The translations under genes were made by a program, and so were the position numbers. A DNA stretch of 17,536 nt from assembly GCA_934371505.1 (NCBI GenBank), contig CAKRNW010000039.1, positions 1-17,536 on the forward strand, in the 5' to 3' direction. This document shows, piece after piece, positions 1 through 7,062 of this stretch. The notes beneath the pieces are model-generated. The model had not been told where the DNA came from. It did not search any database and was given only the letters and a program-made list of their open reading frames with translations. Source of the stretch: an uncultured Lachnospiraceae bacterium (GTDB lineage: Bacteria > Bacillota > Clostridia > Lachnospirales > Lachnospiraceae). How positions within the stretch are numbered: the stretch's first letter is position 1; each line of letters starts with the position of its first letter.

Positions 1-378
1 AGAAACACGGTGACAGAATCCCTGACTTTAGCAGACTTGTTTATGGGAATGGTCAATCGTAAACTGCTTGCCTGCATCTTAAAACAAAAGGGCTTGCAAT
101 GGGAACAGCGGATATCTTTTCCGGATGCCACAGCACTGTTACAGACTTTGAAACATTTCCCGGTGAATGCCACCGGGTTAAATGATTTTACCCAGGCACA
201 GGTGACGGCAGGAGGCGTCCCTTTAGAGGAGATTGACCAAAACTTTCAGTCATTAAAAGTGCCCGGGTTTTTCCTGTGCGGAGAACTGCTGGATGTGGAT
301 GGTATCTGTGGCGGCTATAATCTCCAATGGGCATGGACCAGTGGCTGGATTGCCGGTGAATCAGCAAGTACATTCTAG
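1..378 (+). CDS. BaiN/HI0933-type NAD(P)/FAD-dependent oxidoreductase, C-terminal part (5' end outside window)
   Basis: The reading frame is open from base 1, so the gene starts upstream of the window and only about 125 C-terminal residues are visible. The end of the protein carries AQVTAGGVPLEEID followed by PGFFLCGELLDVDGICGGYN and then LQWAWTSGWIAG. This is the characteristic C-terminal FAD-binding signature of the HI0933/BaiN family of flavoproteins, which are usually about 400 residues long. Family members are cytoplasmic FAD proteins; some gut Clostridia homologues reduce bile acid intermediates, but most have no known substrate, so a bile acid role should not be assumed. The GTG at 10-12 is only an internal codon. 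The TAG stop lies inside the left end of the palindromic element that follows, so the element may have supplied the stop codon. I am sure of the family and unsure of the substrate. Confidence 0.85.
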   Translation, partial: RNTVTESLTLADLFMGMVNRKLLACILKQKGLQWEQRISFPDATALLQTLKHFPVNATGLNDFTQAQVTAGGVPLEEIDQNFQSLKVPGFFLCGELLDVDGICGGYNLQWAWTSGWIAGESASTF

Positions 379-539
379 TACACCGAATAATAAATAACTG
401 ACACCTTGACTTGCCTGATTTTTCATCTGCTGCGTTGTCGTCAATCGACGTAGCCACCGCTACGCCTCATTCCTCCGCCTTGCATATGAAACAATCATTC
501 GGCGTCAATGTATCAGAAACTTATTTTTCGGTGTACTAG
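375..539. repeat. 165-bp long imperfect palindrome (MITE- or REP-like element)
   Basis: The ends are perfect inverted copies of CTAGTACACCGAA. The outer 36 bases on each side (375-410 and 504-539) match at 30 of 36 positions by my alignment. The complementarity continues inward: TGATT-TTTCAT-TGC on the left pairs with the strand opposite GCATATGAAACAATCA on the right. The apex is CGTAGC-CACC-GCTACG at 449-464, exactly at the centre of symmetry. The whole element can fold into one hairpin. CTAG (or just TA) at both outer edges could be a target-site duplication, but because CTAG is itself palindromic this is ambiguous. There is no ORF inside and no T-tract next to the base of the stem. It fills the gap between two flavoprotein genes. 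Confidence 0.85.
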
Positions 540-580
540 CTTAGAAACAAGAGAATAAAGGAAAGAGAAAGAGGAATAGA

Positions 581-2227
581 ATGCTTCGAATCAATCAGCT
601 GAAACTGCCTCCCACTGTACAGGGAGAACAGCTTTATCAGGCTCTGCATAAAAAAACAGGAAAGGTTCTGGGATGTGAGCAGGGAGCCATTGAACAGCTT
701 CAGATTTTAAAATGCTCCATTGATGCCCGCAAAAAACCGGATATTGTTTACAGTTATACCGTGGACGTCCAGTTAAGAGGAAAGGAAGATTTTTATCTTA
801 AACGGGTAAAAGATAAAAATCAGGTGCAGAAAATAACACCACAGGTTTATTCCTTTCCCCAGGCAGGAGAGGAACCCCTTTCCCATCGCCCCGTGATTGT
901 GGGAACCGGTCCCTGTGGACTGTTTGCCGGATATATGCTTGCCCTCCATGGATATCGTCCCATTCTTCTGGAACGTGGTGCAAATGTAGAGAACCGACAG
1001 CAGGATGTGGAACAGTTCTGGAAAACAGGCGTGCTAAAACCGGAATCCAATGTACAGTTTGGAGAGGGCGGTGCAGGTACTTTTTCCGACGGCAAATTAA
1101 ATACCTTGATTAAGGATAAGGACGGCCGCGGAAGAGAAGTTCTGCGAATCTTTGTGAAAGCAGGCGCACCGGAACGTATTTTATACGATGCCAAACCGCA
1201 TATCGGTACGGATGTATTGACTGATGTGGTCATACACATGAGGAAAACAATTCAGGAGCATGGCGGAGAAATCAGATTTCACAGCAAAGTAACCGATATC
1301 ATCATAGAAGAAGGCAGGATTATAGGCGTTCAGGTGAATGAAAAAGAGCATCTGGATACTTCCATCTGTATTCTTGCCATTGGACACAGTTCCAGAGATA
1401 CCTACCAGATGCTGCAAAACAGAGGAATTGCCATGGAAGCGAAATCCTTTGCGGTGGGATTTAGGGTAGAACATCCCCAGCATCTGATTGATATGGATCA
1501 ATACGGCCGCACTCATGAAGAAAGTGGATTACCCACCGCAGCCTATAAGGTAACGGCGAAGACATCCACGGGGCGGGGCGTTTATTCTTTCTGTATGTGT
1601 CCCGGCGGTTATGTGGTAAATGCTTCCTCTGAAGAGGGAATGGTGGCAGTGAATGGCATGAGTTACAGTAAGCGTGATGGTGCCAATGCCAACGCCGCCA
1701 TCATTGTCTCCGTCTCCCCGGAAGATTACCCGGATACCAGTCCTTTAGGCGGCATCGCCTTTCAGCGGGCGTTAGAAAAAAAAGCCTGGGAGCTGGGACA
1801 GGGAAAGGTTCCTGTGGAAACCTATGGCAATTTCAAGGAGGCAGTTACCGGAGAACCGGCTTCCAGCCATGGAGAGGCTTTCTACCAGAATTTTCAGCCC
1901 TGCCATAAGGGAGCGATTCAGGAAGCACCCGTCCATGAAATCCTCACTGCCGAAATGAACCAGGCATTTGTGGAGGGCATGGAACATTTTGACCATATTT
2001 TACAGGGCTTTGCCAATGCGAAAGCTTTGGTCAGTGGAATCGAGAGCCGGACCTCCTCCCCGGTGCGCATCTGCAGAGACAAAGAATTGCAGAGTGAAAT
2101 CCAGGGATTGTACCCCTGTGGTGAAGGTGCCGGATTTGCAGGAGGAATCACCTCTGCGGCTATGGATGGACTGCGGGTAGCGGAAGTGATCGGGGCAAGA
2201 TTCCGACCCTTTGATCTTGAACAATAA
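581..2227 (+). CDS. COG2509-type FAD-dependent oxidoreductase, 548 aa
   Basis: This is a full-length flavoprotein of the uncharacterised FAD-dependent dehydrogenase group (COG2509), which is about 530-550 residues long. The first 100 residues form the family's N-terminal domain. A Rossmann dinucleotide motif, VIVGTGPCG, follows at about residues 105-113, with the acidic ribose-binding residue in LLERG (about 129-133). The family-specific GEGGAGTFSDGKLNT is at about 161-175. The C-terminus has the second FAD contact, LYPCGEGAGFAGGITSAAMD. The protein has no signal peptide or membrane segment and should be cytoplasmic. Its substrate is not known for the family. The start is supported by a GAGGAA Shine-Dalgarno about 5 bases upstream. 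I see no clear promoter between the palindrome and the start, so transcription may come from the upstream oxidoreductase through the palindrome. Confidence 0.88.
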   Translation: MLRINQLKLPPTVQGEQLYQALHKKTGKVLGCEQGAIEQLQILKCSIDARKKPDIVYSYTVDVQLRGKEDFYLKRVKDKNQVQKITPQVYSFPQAGEEPLSHRPVIVGTGPCGLFAGYMLALHGYRPILLERGANVENRQQDVEQFWKTGVLKPESNVQFGEGGAGTFSDGKLNTLIKDKDGRGREVLRIFVKAGAPERILYDAKPHIGTDVLTDVVIHMRKTIQEHGGEIRFHSKVTDIIIEEGRIIGVQVNEKEHLDTSICILAIGHSSRDTYQMLQNRGIAMEAKSFAVGFRVEHPQHLIDMDQYGRTHEESGLPTAAYKVTAKTSTGRGVYSFCMCPGGYVVNASSEEGMVAVNGMSYSKRDGANANAAIIVSVSPEDYPDTSPLGGIAFQRALEKKAWELGQGKVPVETYGNFKEAVTGEPASSHGEAFYQNFQPCHKGAIQEAPVHEILTAEMNQAFVEGMEHFDHILQGFANAKALVSGIESRTSSPVRICRDKELQSEIQGLYPCGEGAGFAGGITSAAMDGLRVAEVIGARFRPFDLEQ

Positions 2228-2245
2228 GGAGCCTGTGTACAAACA

Positions 2246-2773
2246 ATGGAAAAAGAAAAATCCTCCCATCAAATTCATAATATTGAGCCAGTTTATGATG
2301 AAAACTCCAGAATATTGATTCTGGGAAGCTTTCCTTCCGTAAAATCAAGAGAAGTTCAATTTTTCTACGGACATAAACAGAATCGATTCTGGAAAGTTCT
2401 GGCAAATATTCTGAAGTGTCCTGTACCGGAAACGATGAATGAAAAGAAAACAATGCTTTTAACGCATCATATTGCCCTGTGGGATGTCATTGGGAGCTGC
2501 AGCATTACCGGTTCCTCCGATTCCAGCATCCGGGATGTGGTGCCCAATGATATCTCCAAAATTTTAAATCACGCAGATATTCAGCTTATTTGTGCCAACG
2601 GAAACAAATCCTGGGAGCTTTATCAGAAATATCTTTATCCCCAGACAAAAAGGCAAGCCGTAAAACTTCCTTCCACCAGTCCAGCCAATGCAGCATTTCG
2701 TCTGGATCAACTGACTTTGGAATGGAGCAGGATCCTCAAAACAGAAGATTTACAAGAACGGAAAGACATTTAA
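2246..2773 (+). CDS. DNA-deoxyinosine (hypoxanthine) glycosylase, uracil-DNA glycosylase superfamily, 175 aa
   Basis: The N-terminal active-site loop GSFPS (residues 27-31), followed by SREVQFFYGHKQNRFW, is the hallmark of the small hypoxanthine/uracil-type DNA glycosylases. The second substrate loop is STSPAN at 143-148. The LWD...GSC segment near 79-84 also fits the family. The expected activity is removal of deaminated bases, such as deoxyinosine from deaminated adenine, as the first step of base excision repair. At about 175 residues the length is normal. The gene follows the COG2509 gene by 18 bases. The best Shine-Dalgarno, AAGGAG at 2227-2232, overlaps the stop codon of that gene and is about 13 bases from the ATG, which is long and suggests modest or coupled translation. 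The exact preferred lesion cannot be read from sequence. Confidence 0.85.
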   Translation: MEKEKSSHQIHNIEPVYDENSRILILGSFPSVKSREVQFFYGHKQNRFWKVLANILKCPVPETMNEKKTMLLTHHIALWDVIGSCSITGSSDSSIRDVVPNDISKILNHADIQLICANGNKSWELYQKYLYPQTKRQAVKLPSTSPANAAFRLDQLTLEWSRILKTEDLQERKDI

Positions 2774-2791
2774 AACCGGTTGTGCTATAAT
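2763..2791 (+). promoter_or_regulatory. Predicted sigma-A promoter, AAGACA-N17-TATAAT with extended -10
   Basis: The -10 box TATAAT at 2786-2791 is perfect and preceded by TG at 2783-2784, an extended -10 (TGC-TATAAT). A weak -35, AAGACA, at 2763-2768 is exactly 17 bases upstream. It overlaps the end of the glycosylase gene and lies about 50 bases before the DUF896 start. It would drive the operon from the DUF896 gene to pepT. Confidence 0.7.
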
Positions 2792-2841
2792 CAGAAAATA
2801 GATTGGCAAACAATTTTTGTCGAAAACAGGAGAACAAGACA

Positions 2842-3063
2842 ATGAAAATGGACGAAAAAATAGCCCGTATCAACGAGCTTTATCATAAATCCCAGAAAGA
2901 GGGATTAACCGAAGAAGAAAAAGCGGAACAGAAGCGGCTTCGAGAGGATTATATTGCCAGTGTCCGTGGAAATCTGAAAGCGCAGTTGAATAATATAAAT
3001 ATTCAAAATGAAGATGGATCAATCACAAACTTAGGTGAAAAGTTCGGAGAGAAAAAGAAATAA
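2842..3063 (+). CDS. DUF896 family protein (YnzC-like), 73 aa
   Basis: This is a small, charged, helical cytoplasmic protein beginning MKMDEKIARINELYHKSQ and continuing GLTEEEKAEQKRLREDYI. That is the conserved helical-hairpin pattern of the DUF896 family, to which Bacillus subtilis YnzC (about 77 residues) belongs. The family has no established biochemical function. I start the gene at 2842 rather than the longer ATG at 2803, because AGGAG at 2828-2832 is 9 bases from this ATG. The longer form would also add 13 unconserved residues that overlap the expected transcript leader. It is preceded by its own promoter and separated from the 5-formyltetrahydrofolate cyclo-ligase gene by only 2 bases, so it is probably the first gene of that operon. 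Confidence 0.88.
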   Translation: MKMDEKIARINELYHKSQKEGLTEEEKAEQKRLREDYIASVRGNLKAQLNNINIQNEDGSITNLGEKFGEKKK

Positions 3064-3065
3064 AG

Positions 3066-3677
3066 ATGAATGATTCAAAAAAGGCTTTGCGCCGGGAAGC
3101 TCTGCAAATACGAAACACCCTTTCAACAGAAGAGCAGCAGACAGCCAGCCGGAAGATTACGGATCTGTTTTTACAAATGGATGCTTATGCAGAATGTAAA
3201 AATTTACTGCTCTATGCAAGCTATGGCTCTGAAGTAGATACTTATGATATTTTAGAACAGGCACTTCTGGATGAAAAGCAGGTTTTTTTCCCAAAGGTTG
3301 TGGGAGAAGATCTGATTTTTTATCAGGTAAAAAGCAGGAAAGATCTGAAGCCCGGGTATAGGGGGATTCCAGAGCCGGTTGGAAAAACGGATAAGAAAAG
3401 CTATGGTTCGGCAATAAACCGAATCCCCACGATCTGGAATCTGAACGATGCAAAGACTACCTTACTGATTTACCCAGGCGTGGCTTTTGATAAGGCACAT
3501 AACCGGCTTGGGTATGGAAAAGGTTTCTATGACCGCTTTACCAGCTGGTGTAAAGAAAAGGGACAAATACCGGAAAACCTGGCACTGGCGTATACCTGTC
3601 AGATCTTCCCGGAAATTCCCGCCGGGGAACAGGATGAGAAACCAGACCGGATTCTGACAGAAAGCGGAATTTTATAA
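3066..3677 (+). CDS. 5-formyltetrahydrofolate cyclo-ligase, 203 aa
   Basis: This enzyme uses ATP to convert 5-formyltetrahydrofolate to 5,10-methenyltetrahydrofolate, returning the storage folate to one-carbon metabolism. The family's ATP/folate-binding signature is clear as NRLGYGKGFYDRF at residues 146-158. The N-terminal KKALRREALQIRN helix supplies the conserved basic residues. The length is typical, at about 180-210. The start lies 2 bases after the DUF896 stop. The only Shine-Dalgarno-like bases, GGAGA at 3046-3050, are about 15 bases away, so translation probably depends on coupling to the upstream gene. Downstream, proA starts within 20 bases. No oddity is seen in the catalytic motifs. 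Confidence 0.93.
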   Translation: MNDSKKALRREALQIRNTLSTEEQQTASRKITDLFLQMDAYAECKNLLLYASYGSEVDTYDILEQALLDEKQVFFPKVVGEDLIFYQVKSRKDLKPGYRGIPEPVGKTDKKSYGSAINRIPTIWNLNDAKTTLLIYPGVAFDKAHNRLGYGKGFYDRFTSWCKEKGQIPENLALAYTCQIFPEIPAGEQDEKPDRILTESGIL

Positions 3678-3694
3678 GAGAAAGGATGAAAACC

Positions 3695-4942
3695 ATGACA
3701 GCGGAATTAGAAAACATCTGTAAACAGGCGGTGGAAGTCAAACCTTTGTTACAGAAAATGTCCACGTTGCAGAAGGATAAGGCACTCCGATGCTGTGCAG
3801 AGCAGATCCGTACCCATATGGAGGAAATTCTGGAAGCAAACCGCAGGGATTATGAGCGATGTGAGAAAAACGGAATGTCCCCGGCCATGTTAGACCGACT
3901 GAAGCTGACGGATAAAAGAATTGATGGAATGGCCACGGGAATTGAGCAGGTTTCCAAGCTGCCGGATCCGGTGGGAAAGATTCTGGAAACTACCGTTTTG
4001 CCCAATGGACTAAAGCTGGAAAAGGTGACGGTACCCTTCGGTGTCATTGGAATCATCTATGAAGCGCGCCCCAACGTAACGGCGGATGCCTTCAGTATCT
4101 GCTTTAAGGCAGGAAGTGCGGCAATCCTAAAAGGTGGAAGCGATGCCATTGAGTCAAACAAGGCAATTATCCAGGCATTACAAATCGGTCTGGAAACAGC
4201 AGGGGTACCCAGGACGGCTGTCCAACTGATGGAAGATACTTCCCGGGAGACCGCGGGAGAATTTATGCGCTGTAAAGACTATGTGGATTTACTGATTCCA
4301 AGAGGCGGCGCCGGACTGATTCGCGCTGTAGTGGAAAACAGTACCATTCCGGTAATCGAAACCGGCACAGGAAACTGTCATATCTATGTGGATAAAGATG
4401 CGGATTTTGAAAAAGCCATTCCCATCATCATCAACGCCAAGACCCAGCGCATCGGCGTGTGCAATGCCTGTGAATCTCTGGTTTTACATAGAGATATTCT
4501 GGATGCCTTTCTTCCAGTGTTGCAGAAAGCATTGCAGGAAAAACAGGTGACCATGCGTGGAGATGAGGCAGTACAGGCACATATCGGCTGTGAACCGGCT
4601 ACCGAGGAAGATTTTGGAACCGAATATCTGGACTATATCATTTCCATGAAAACCGTAGACAGTGTGGAAGAAGCGATTTCCCATATCAATCATTATAGTA
4701 CCGGACATTCGGAAAGTATTCTTACGGAAAATGAAGAGACTGCCCGCCAGTTTTTAAATGAAATTGATTCAGCCTGTGTTTACTGGAATGCTTCCACCCG
4801 CTTCACAGATGGCGGCGAATTTGGGTTTGGTGCGGAAATCGGTATCAGCACACAGAAGCTTCATGCCAGAGGTCCTATGGGGCTTCGGGAACTTACCAGC
4901 TATAAATACCGCATTTACGGTAACGGTCAGATCCGTCCATAA
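3695..4942 (+). CDS. proA: Gamma-glutamyl phosphate reductase, 415 aa
   Basis: ProA catalyses the NADPH-dependent reduction of glutamyl 5-phosphate to glutamate semialdehyde, the second step of proline synthesis, in the cytoplasm. The protein is an aldehyde-dehydrogenase-fold enzyme of normal length. Family markers are GVIGIIYEARPNVTADA, LIPRGGAGLI and the catalytic cysteine in GVCNACESL (Cys256 with this start). The end carries the conserved RFTDGGEFGFGAEIGIST. I prefer the ATG at 3695 (MTAELENIC) to the one at 3686, because GAAAGG at 3680-3685 sits 9 bases from the former and abuts the latter. The usual partner proB (glutamate 5-kinase) is not in the window: the genes around it are a folate enzyme and an uncharacterised protein. 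proB must be elsewhere, or glutamyl phosphate must come from another kinase. Confidence 0.95.
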   Translation: MTAELENICKQAVEVKPLLQKMSTLQKDKALRCCAEQIRTHMEEILEANRRDYERCEKNGMSPAMLDRLKLTDKRIDGMATGIEQVSKLPDPVGKILETTVLPNGLKLEKVTVPFGVIGIIYEARPNVTADAFSICFKAGSAAILKGGSDAIESNKAIIQALQIGLETAGVPRTAVQLMEDTSRETAGEFMRCKDYVDLLIPRGGAGLIRAVVENSTIPVIETGTGNCHIYVDKDADFEKAIPIIINAKTQRIGVCNACESLVLHRDILDAFLPVLQKALQEKQVTMRGDEAVQAHIGCEPATEEDFGTEYLDYIISMKTVDSVEEAISHINHYSTGHSESILTENEETARQFLNEIDSACVYWNASTRFTDGGEFGFGAEIGISTQKLHARGPMGLRELTSYKYRIYGNGQIRP

Positions 4943-4956
4943 GGAGAAGGCCGGCC

Positions 4957-5709
4957 ATGCCAGTTACAGAGGAAGATAAATGTCGTTTTGATAAAATCTG
5001 CAACGACATTATTGTTACGGAAAAAGAGCGAAAACGTATTGGGGAACTTTCGGAAAAAACCGTTCACGCCGTGTTAAAAGCTTACTTTGCACCGGAAAAG
5101 GAAAACCAGGAAGTGAAGGTGGGGCGGTTTTACGCGGATATCTGTACCGGAGAGGAAATTATTGAAATCCAGACGGCGCATTTTGACAAGCTGCGGGAAA
5201 AGCTCAACGCTTTTTTACAGGACTATGTGGTGACAGTGGTGTATCCTATTCCCCATGAAAAATATATGATCTGGGTGGATCCGGAGACCGGAGAATTATC
5301 CAGAAAAAGAAAAAGTCCTAAAACCGGGAATCCTTATGTAGTGTTCCGGGAATTGTATAAAATTAAACCTTTTTTGACCCATCCCAATCTGCGACTCCGC
5401 TTAGTTCTGTTCGACACAGAGGAATATCGGATGTTAAATGGCTGGAGTCATGACAAAAAGAAGGGTTCCACCCGTTTTGACCGGCTGCCCACCGGGTTGT
5501 TTGATGAAATTTATCTGGAACGGAAAGAAGATTATCTCCAGTTTGTTCCCTATGAACTGGAGCGTTTCACCTCTGCCCAGTTTGCAAAATGTACGAAAAT
5601 AACCCGGAATTCTGCGGCAACCGTCTTGAATATTCTGTATGACTTAGGAGTTGTGGAGCGGGTCGGCAAAGAAGGAAATGCCTATCTCTATGAAGCAAAG
5701 GAGTTGTAA
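4957..5709 (+). CDS. Uncharacterised protein with PD-(D/E)XK-like motif pattern and C-terminal winged helix, 250 aa
   Basis: I do not recognise a named family. Residues 28-75 have a helix with Glu33 (LSEKTVHAVL), then KVGRFYADI with Asp61, then EEIIEIQT with Glu70 and Gln72. The order Glu...Asp...Glu-x-Gln on helix-strand-strand is the arrangement of the PD-(D/E)XK nuclease fold, where Gln can replace the usual Lys. The last 60 residues (QFAKCTKITRNSAATVLNIL, then LGVVERVGKEGNAYLYEA) look like a winged-helix DNA-binding domain. Together they suggest a DNA-acting protein, possibly a nuclease, but activity is inference. Its AAGGAG overlaps the proA stop codon and lies 10 bases from the ATG. pepT begins 3 bases after its stop, so it is embedded in the operon and its base composition matches its neighbours. 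Confidence 0.8.
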   Translation: MPVTEEDKCRFDKICNDIIVTEKERKRIGELSEKTVHAVLKAYFAPEKENQEVKVGRFYADICTGEEIIEIQTAHFDKLREKLNAFLQDYVVTVVYPIPHEKYMIWVDPETGELSRKRKSPKTGNPYVVFRELYKIKPFLTHPNLRLRLVLFDTEEYRMLNGWSHDKKKGSTRFDRLPTGLFDEIYLERKEDYLQFVPYELERFTSAQFAKCTKITRNSAATVLNILYDLGVVERVGKEGNAYLYEAKEL

Positions 5710-5712
5710 AAG

Positions 5713-6960
5713 ATGAGCAGCGTAATTGAACATTTTTTAGAGTATGTAAAAATTGATACCCAGTCCTGTGAGGAACTGGCAGAACAAAAATGCCCTACAA
5801 CGGACAAACAATATGATCTTGCCCGCAAATTACTGGCTGATTTAAAGGCAATGGATATGTCGGAAGACCAACTTTTCTTTGACGCAGAACACTGCTATGT
5901 TTATGCAGGAATTCCGGCTGCTCCAGGCTATGAAAAAGTTCCGAAGTTAGGTTTTATCGCCCATATGGATACTTCCCCCGCGGTTTCCGATACCGATGTA
6001 AAGCCCCGGATGGTAGTAAACTATGACGGAACAACGATTCTTTTGAATCCGGAATTGGGCATTACCTTAAATCCGGAAGAATTCCCGGAATTAAACAATT
6101 ACATTGGTAAGACTTTGATCGTTACAGACGGTACGACCTTGTTGGGTGCAGATGACAAGGCAGGCGTAGCGGAAATTATGACCATGGTGGAATACTTTCT
6201 GGCGCACCCTGAAATACCTCATGGTGCCATTCAAATCGGTTTTACCCCGGATGAGGAGGTGGGCTGCGGTGCGGATCATTTCGATGTAAAACAGTTTGAT
6301 GCAGACTTTGCCTATACTGTGGACGGCGGTGCCTTAGGCGAACTGGAATATGAAAATTTTAACGCAGCCTCCGGTAAACTGACTGTCAGAGGACGAAGTG
6401 TTCATCCCGGCTCTGCCAAAAACAAAATGTTAAATGCGATTTTACTGGGCATGGAATTCCAGCACCTTCTTCCAGTGGAACAGAATCCTATGTATACCGA
6501 AGGCTATGAAGGCTTTTTCCATCTGGACAGCATCCAGGGAGATGTGGAGCAGGCAACCCTGTTTTATATTATCCGCGACCATGACAAAATGAAATTTGAA
6601 CGAAAAAAAGAACTGTTCCTGAAAACGGCAGAATTTTTAAATGAAAAGTACGGTCAGGAATTATTCTTCCCGGAGGTCAAAGATTCTTATTACAACATGT
6701 TAGAACAGATCAAACCCCACATGCATCTCATTGACCATGCAAAAGAAGCAATGGAAAAGGCCGGGGTCACTCCCAAGGTAGTGGCAATCCGCGGTGGCAC
6801 AGACGGTGCAAGGCTTTCCTTTATGGGGCTGCCCTGTCCGAACCTTTGCACCGGCGGAGAAAACTTCCACGGCAGACAGGAATTTGCCTGTGCGGAAGAT
6901 ATGGAAACCATTGTGGAAATTCTGAAAAATATTGTCTCCATTTACGCGGAACAGAAATAG
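5713..6960 (+). CDS. pepT: Tripeptidase T (aminotripeptidase), 415 aa
   Basis: PepT is a cytoplasmic di-zinc M20 metallopeptidase that removes the N-terminal residue from tripeptides and helps recycle imported peptides. The metal and catalytic motifs are intact: HMDTSP (His84 ligand, Asp86 catalytic), GADDKAGVAE (metal-bridging Asp about 147), PDEEVGCG (Glu181 and Glu182), YTVDGGALGE (Asp ligand) and GGENFHGRQEF near the end (last His ligand). The length matches the family (about 405-415). AAAGGAG at the end of the preceding gene gives a well-spaced ribosome binding site for this ATG. It is the last gene of the operon, followed at once by a strong terminator. Neighbouring gene order gives no extra hint about its regulation. 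Confidence 0.95.
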   Translation: MSSVIEHFLEYVKIDTQSCEELAEQKCPTTDKQYDLARKLLADLKAMDMSEDQLFFDAEHCYVYAGIPAAPGYEKVPKLGFIAHMDTSPAVSDTDVKPRMVVNYDGTTILLNPELGITLNPEEFPELNNYIGKTLIVTDGTTLLGADDKAGVAEIMTMVEYFLAHPEIPHGAIQIGFTPDEEVGCGADHFDVKQFDADFAYTVDGGALGELEYENFNAASGKLTVRGRSVHPGSAKNKMLNAILLGMEFQHLLPVEQNPMYTEGYEGFFHLDSIQGDVEQATLFYIIRDHDKMKFERKKELFLKTAEFLNEKYGQELFFPEVKDSYYNMLEQIKPHMHLIDHAKEAMEKAGVTPKVVAIRGGTDGARLSFMGLPCPNLCTGGENFHGRQEFACAEDMETIVEILKNIVSIYAEQK

Positions 6961-6970
6961 GGAACCTTTC

Positions 6971-6997
6971 AGGGACGGTATCGCACCGTCCCTTTTT
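6971..6997 (+). terminator. Rho-independent terminator after pepT
   Basis: A perfect 9-bp stem AGGGACGGT / ACCGTCCCT (6971-6979 and 6985-6993) with loop ATCGC is followed by a T-tract. It starts 10 bases after the pepT stop and closes the DUF896-to-pepT operon. The miaB promoter begins only a few bases further on. Confidence 0.93.
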
Positions 6998-6999
6998 AT

Positions 7000-7028
7000 T
7001 TGCAAAAAGATGGTCGGTACGGTATAAT
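7000..7028 (+). promoter_or_regulatory. Predicted sigma-A promoter for miaB-mutS, TTGCAA-N17-TATAAT
   Basis: TTGCAA at 7000-7005 and a perfect TATAAT at 7023-7028 are separated by exactly 17 bases. The site lies between the pepT terminator and the miaB ATG at 7063, giving a short leader of roughly 28 bases. Its position also rules out translation of miaB from the upstream TTG at 7000. Confidence 0.85.
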
Positions 7029-7062
7029 ACACTCTGTATCTTTTGAAGAAAGCAGGAAACAC

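Noticed and set aside
2803..2841. Longer start of the DUF896 gene
   Set aside because: No Shine-Dalgarno before ATG 2803, while ATG 2842 has AGGAG at 9 bases and gives the family's normal length.
7000..7062. N-terminal extension of miaB from TTG 7000
   Set aside because: It runs through a good promoter and would add 21 residues not expected for MiaB. ATG 7063 has a ribosome binding site.
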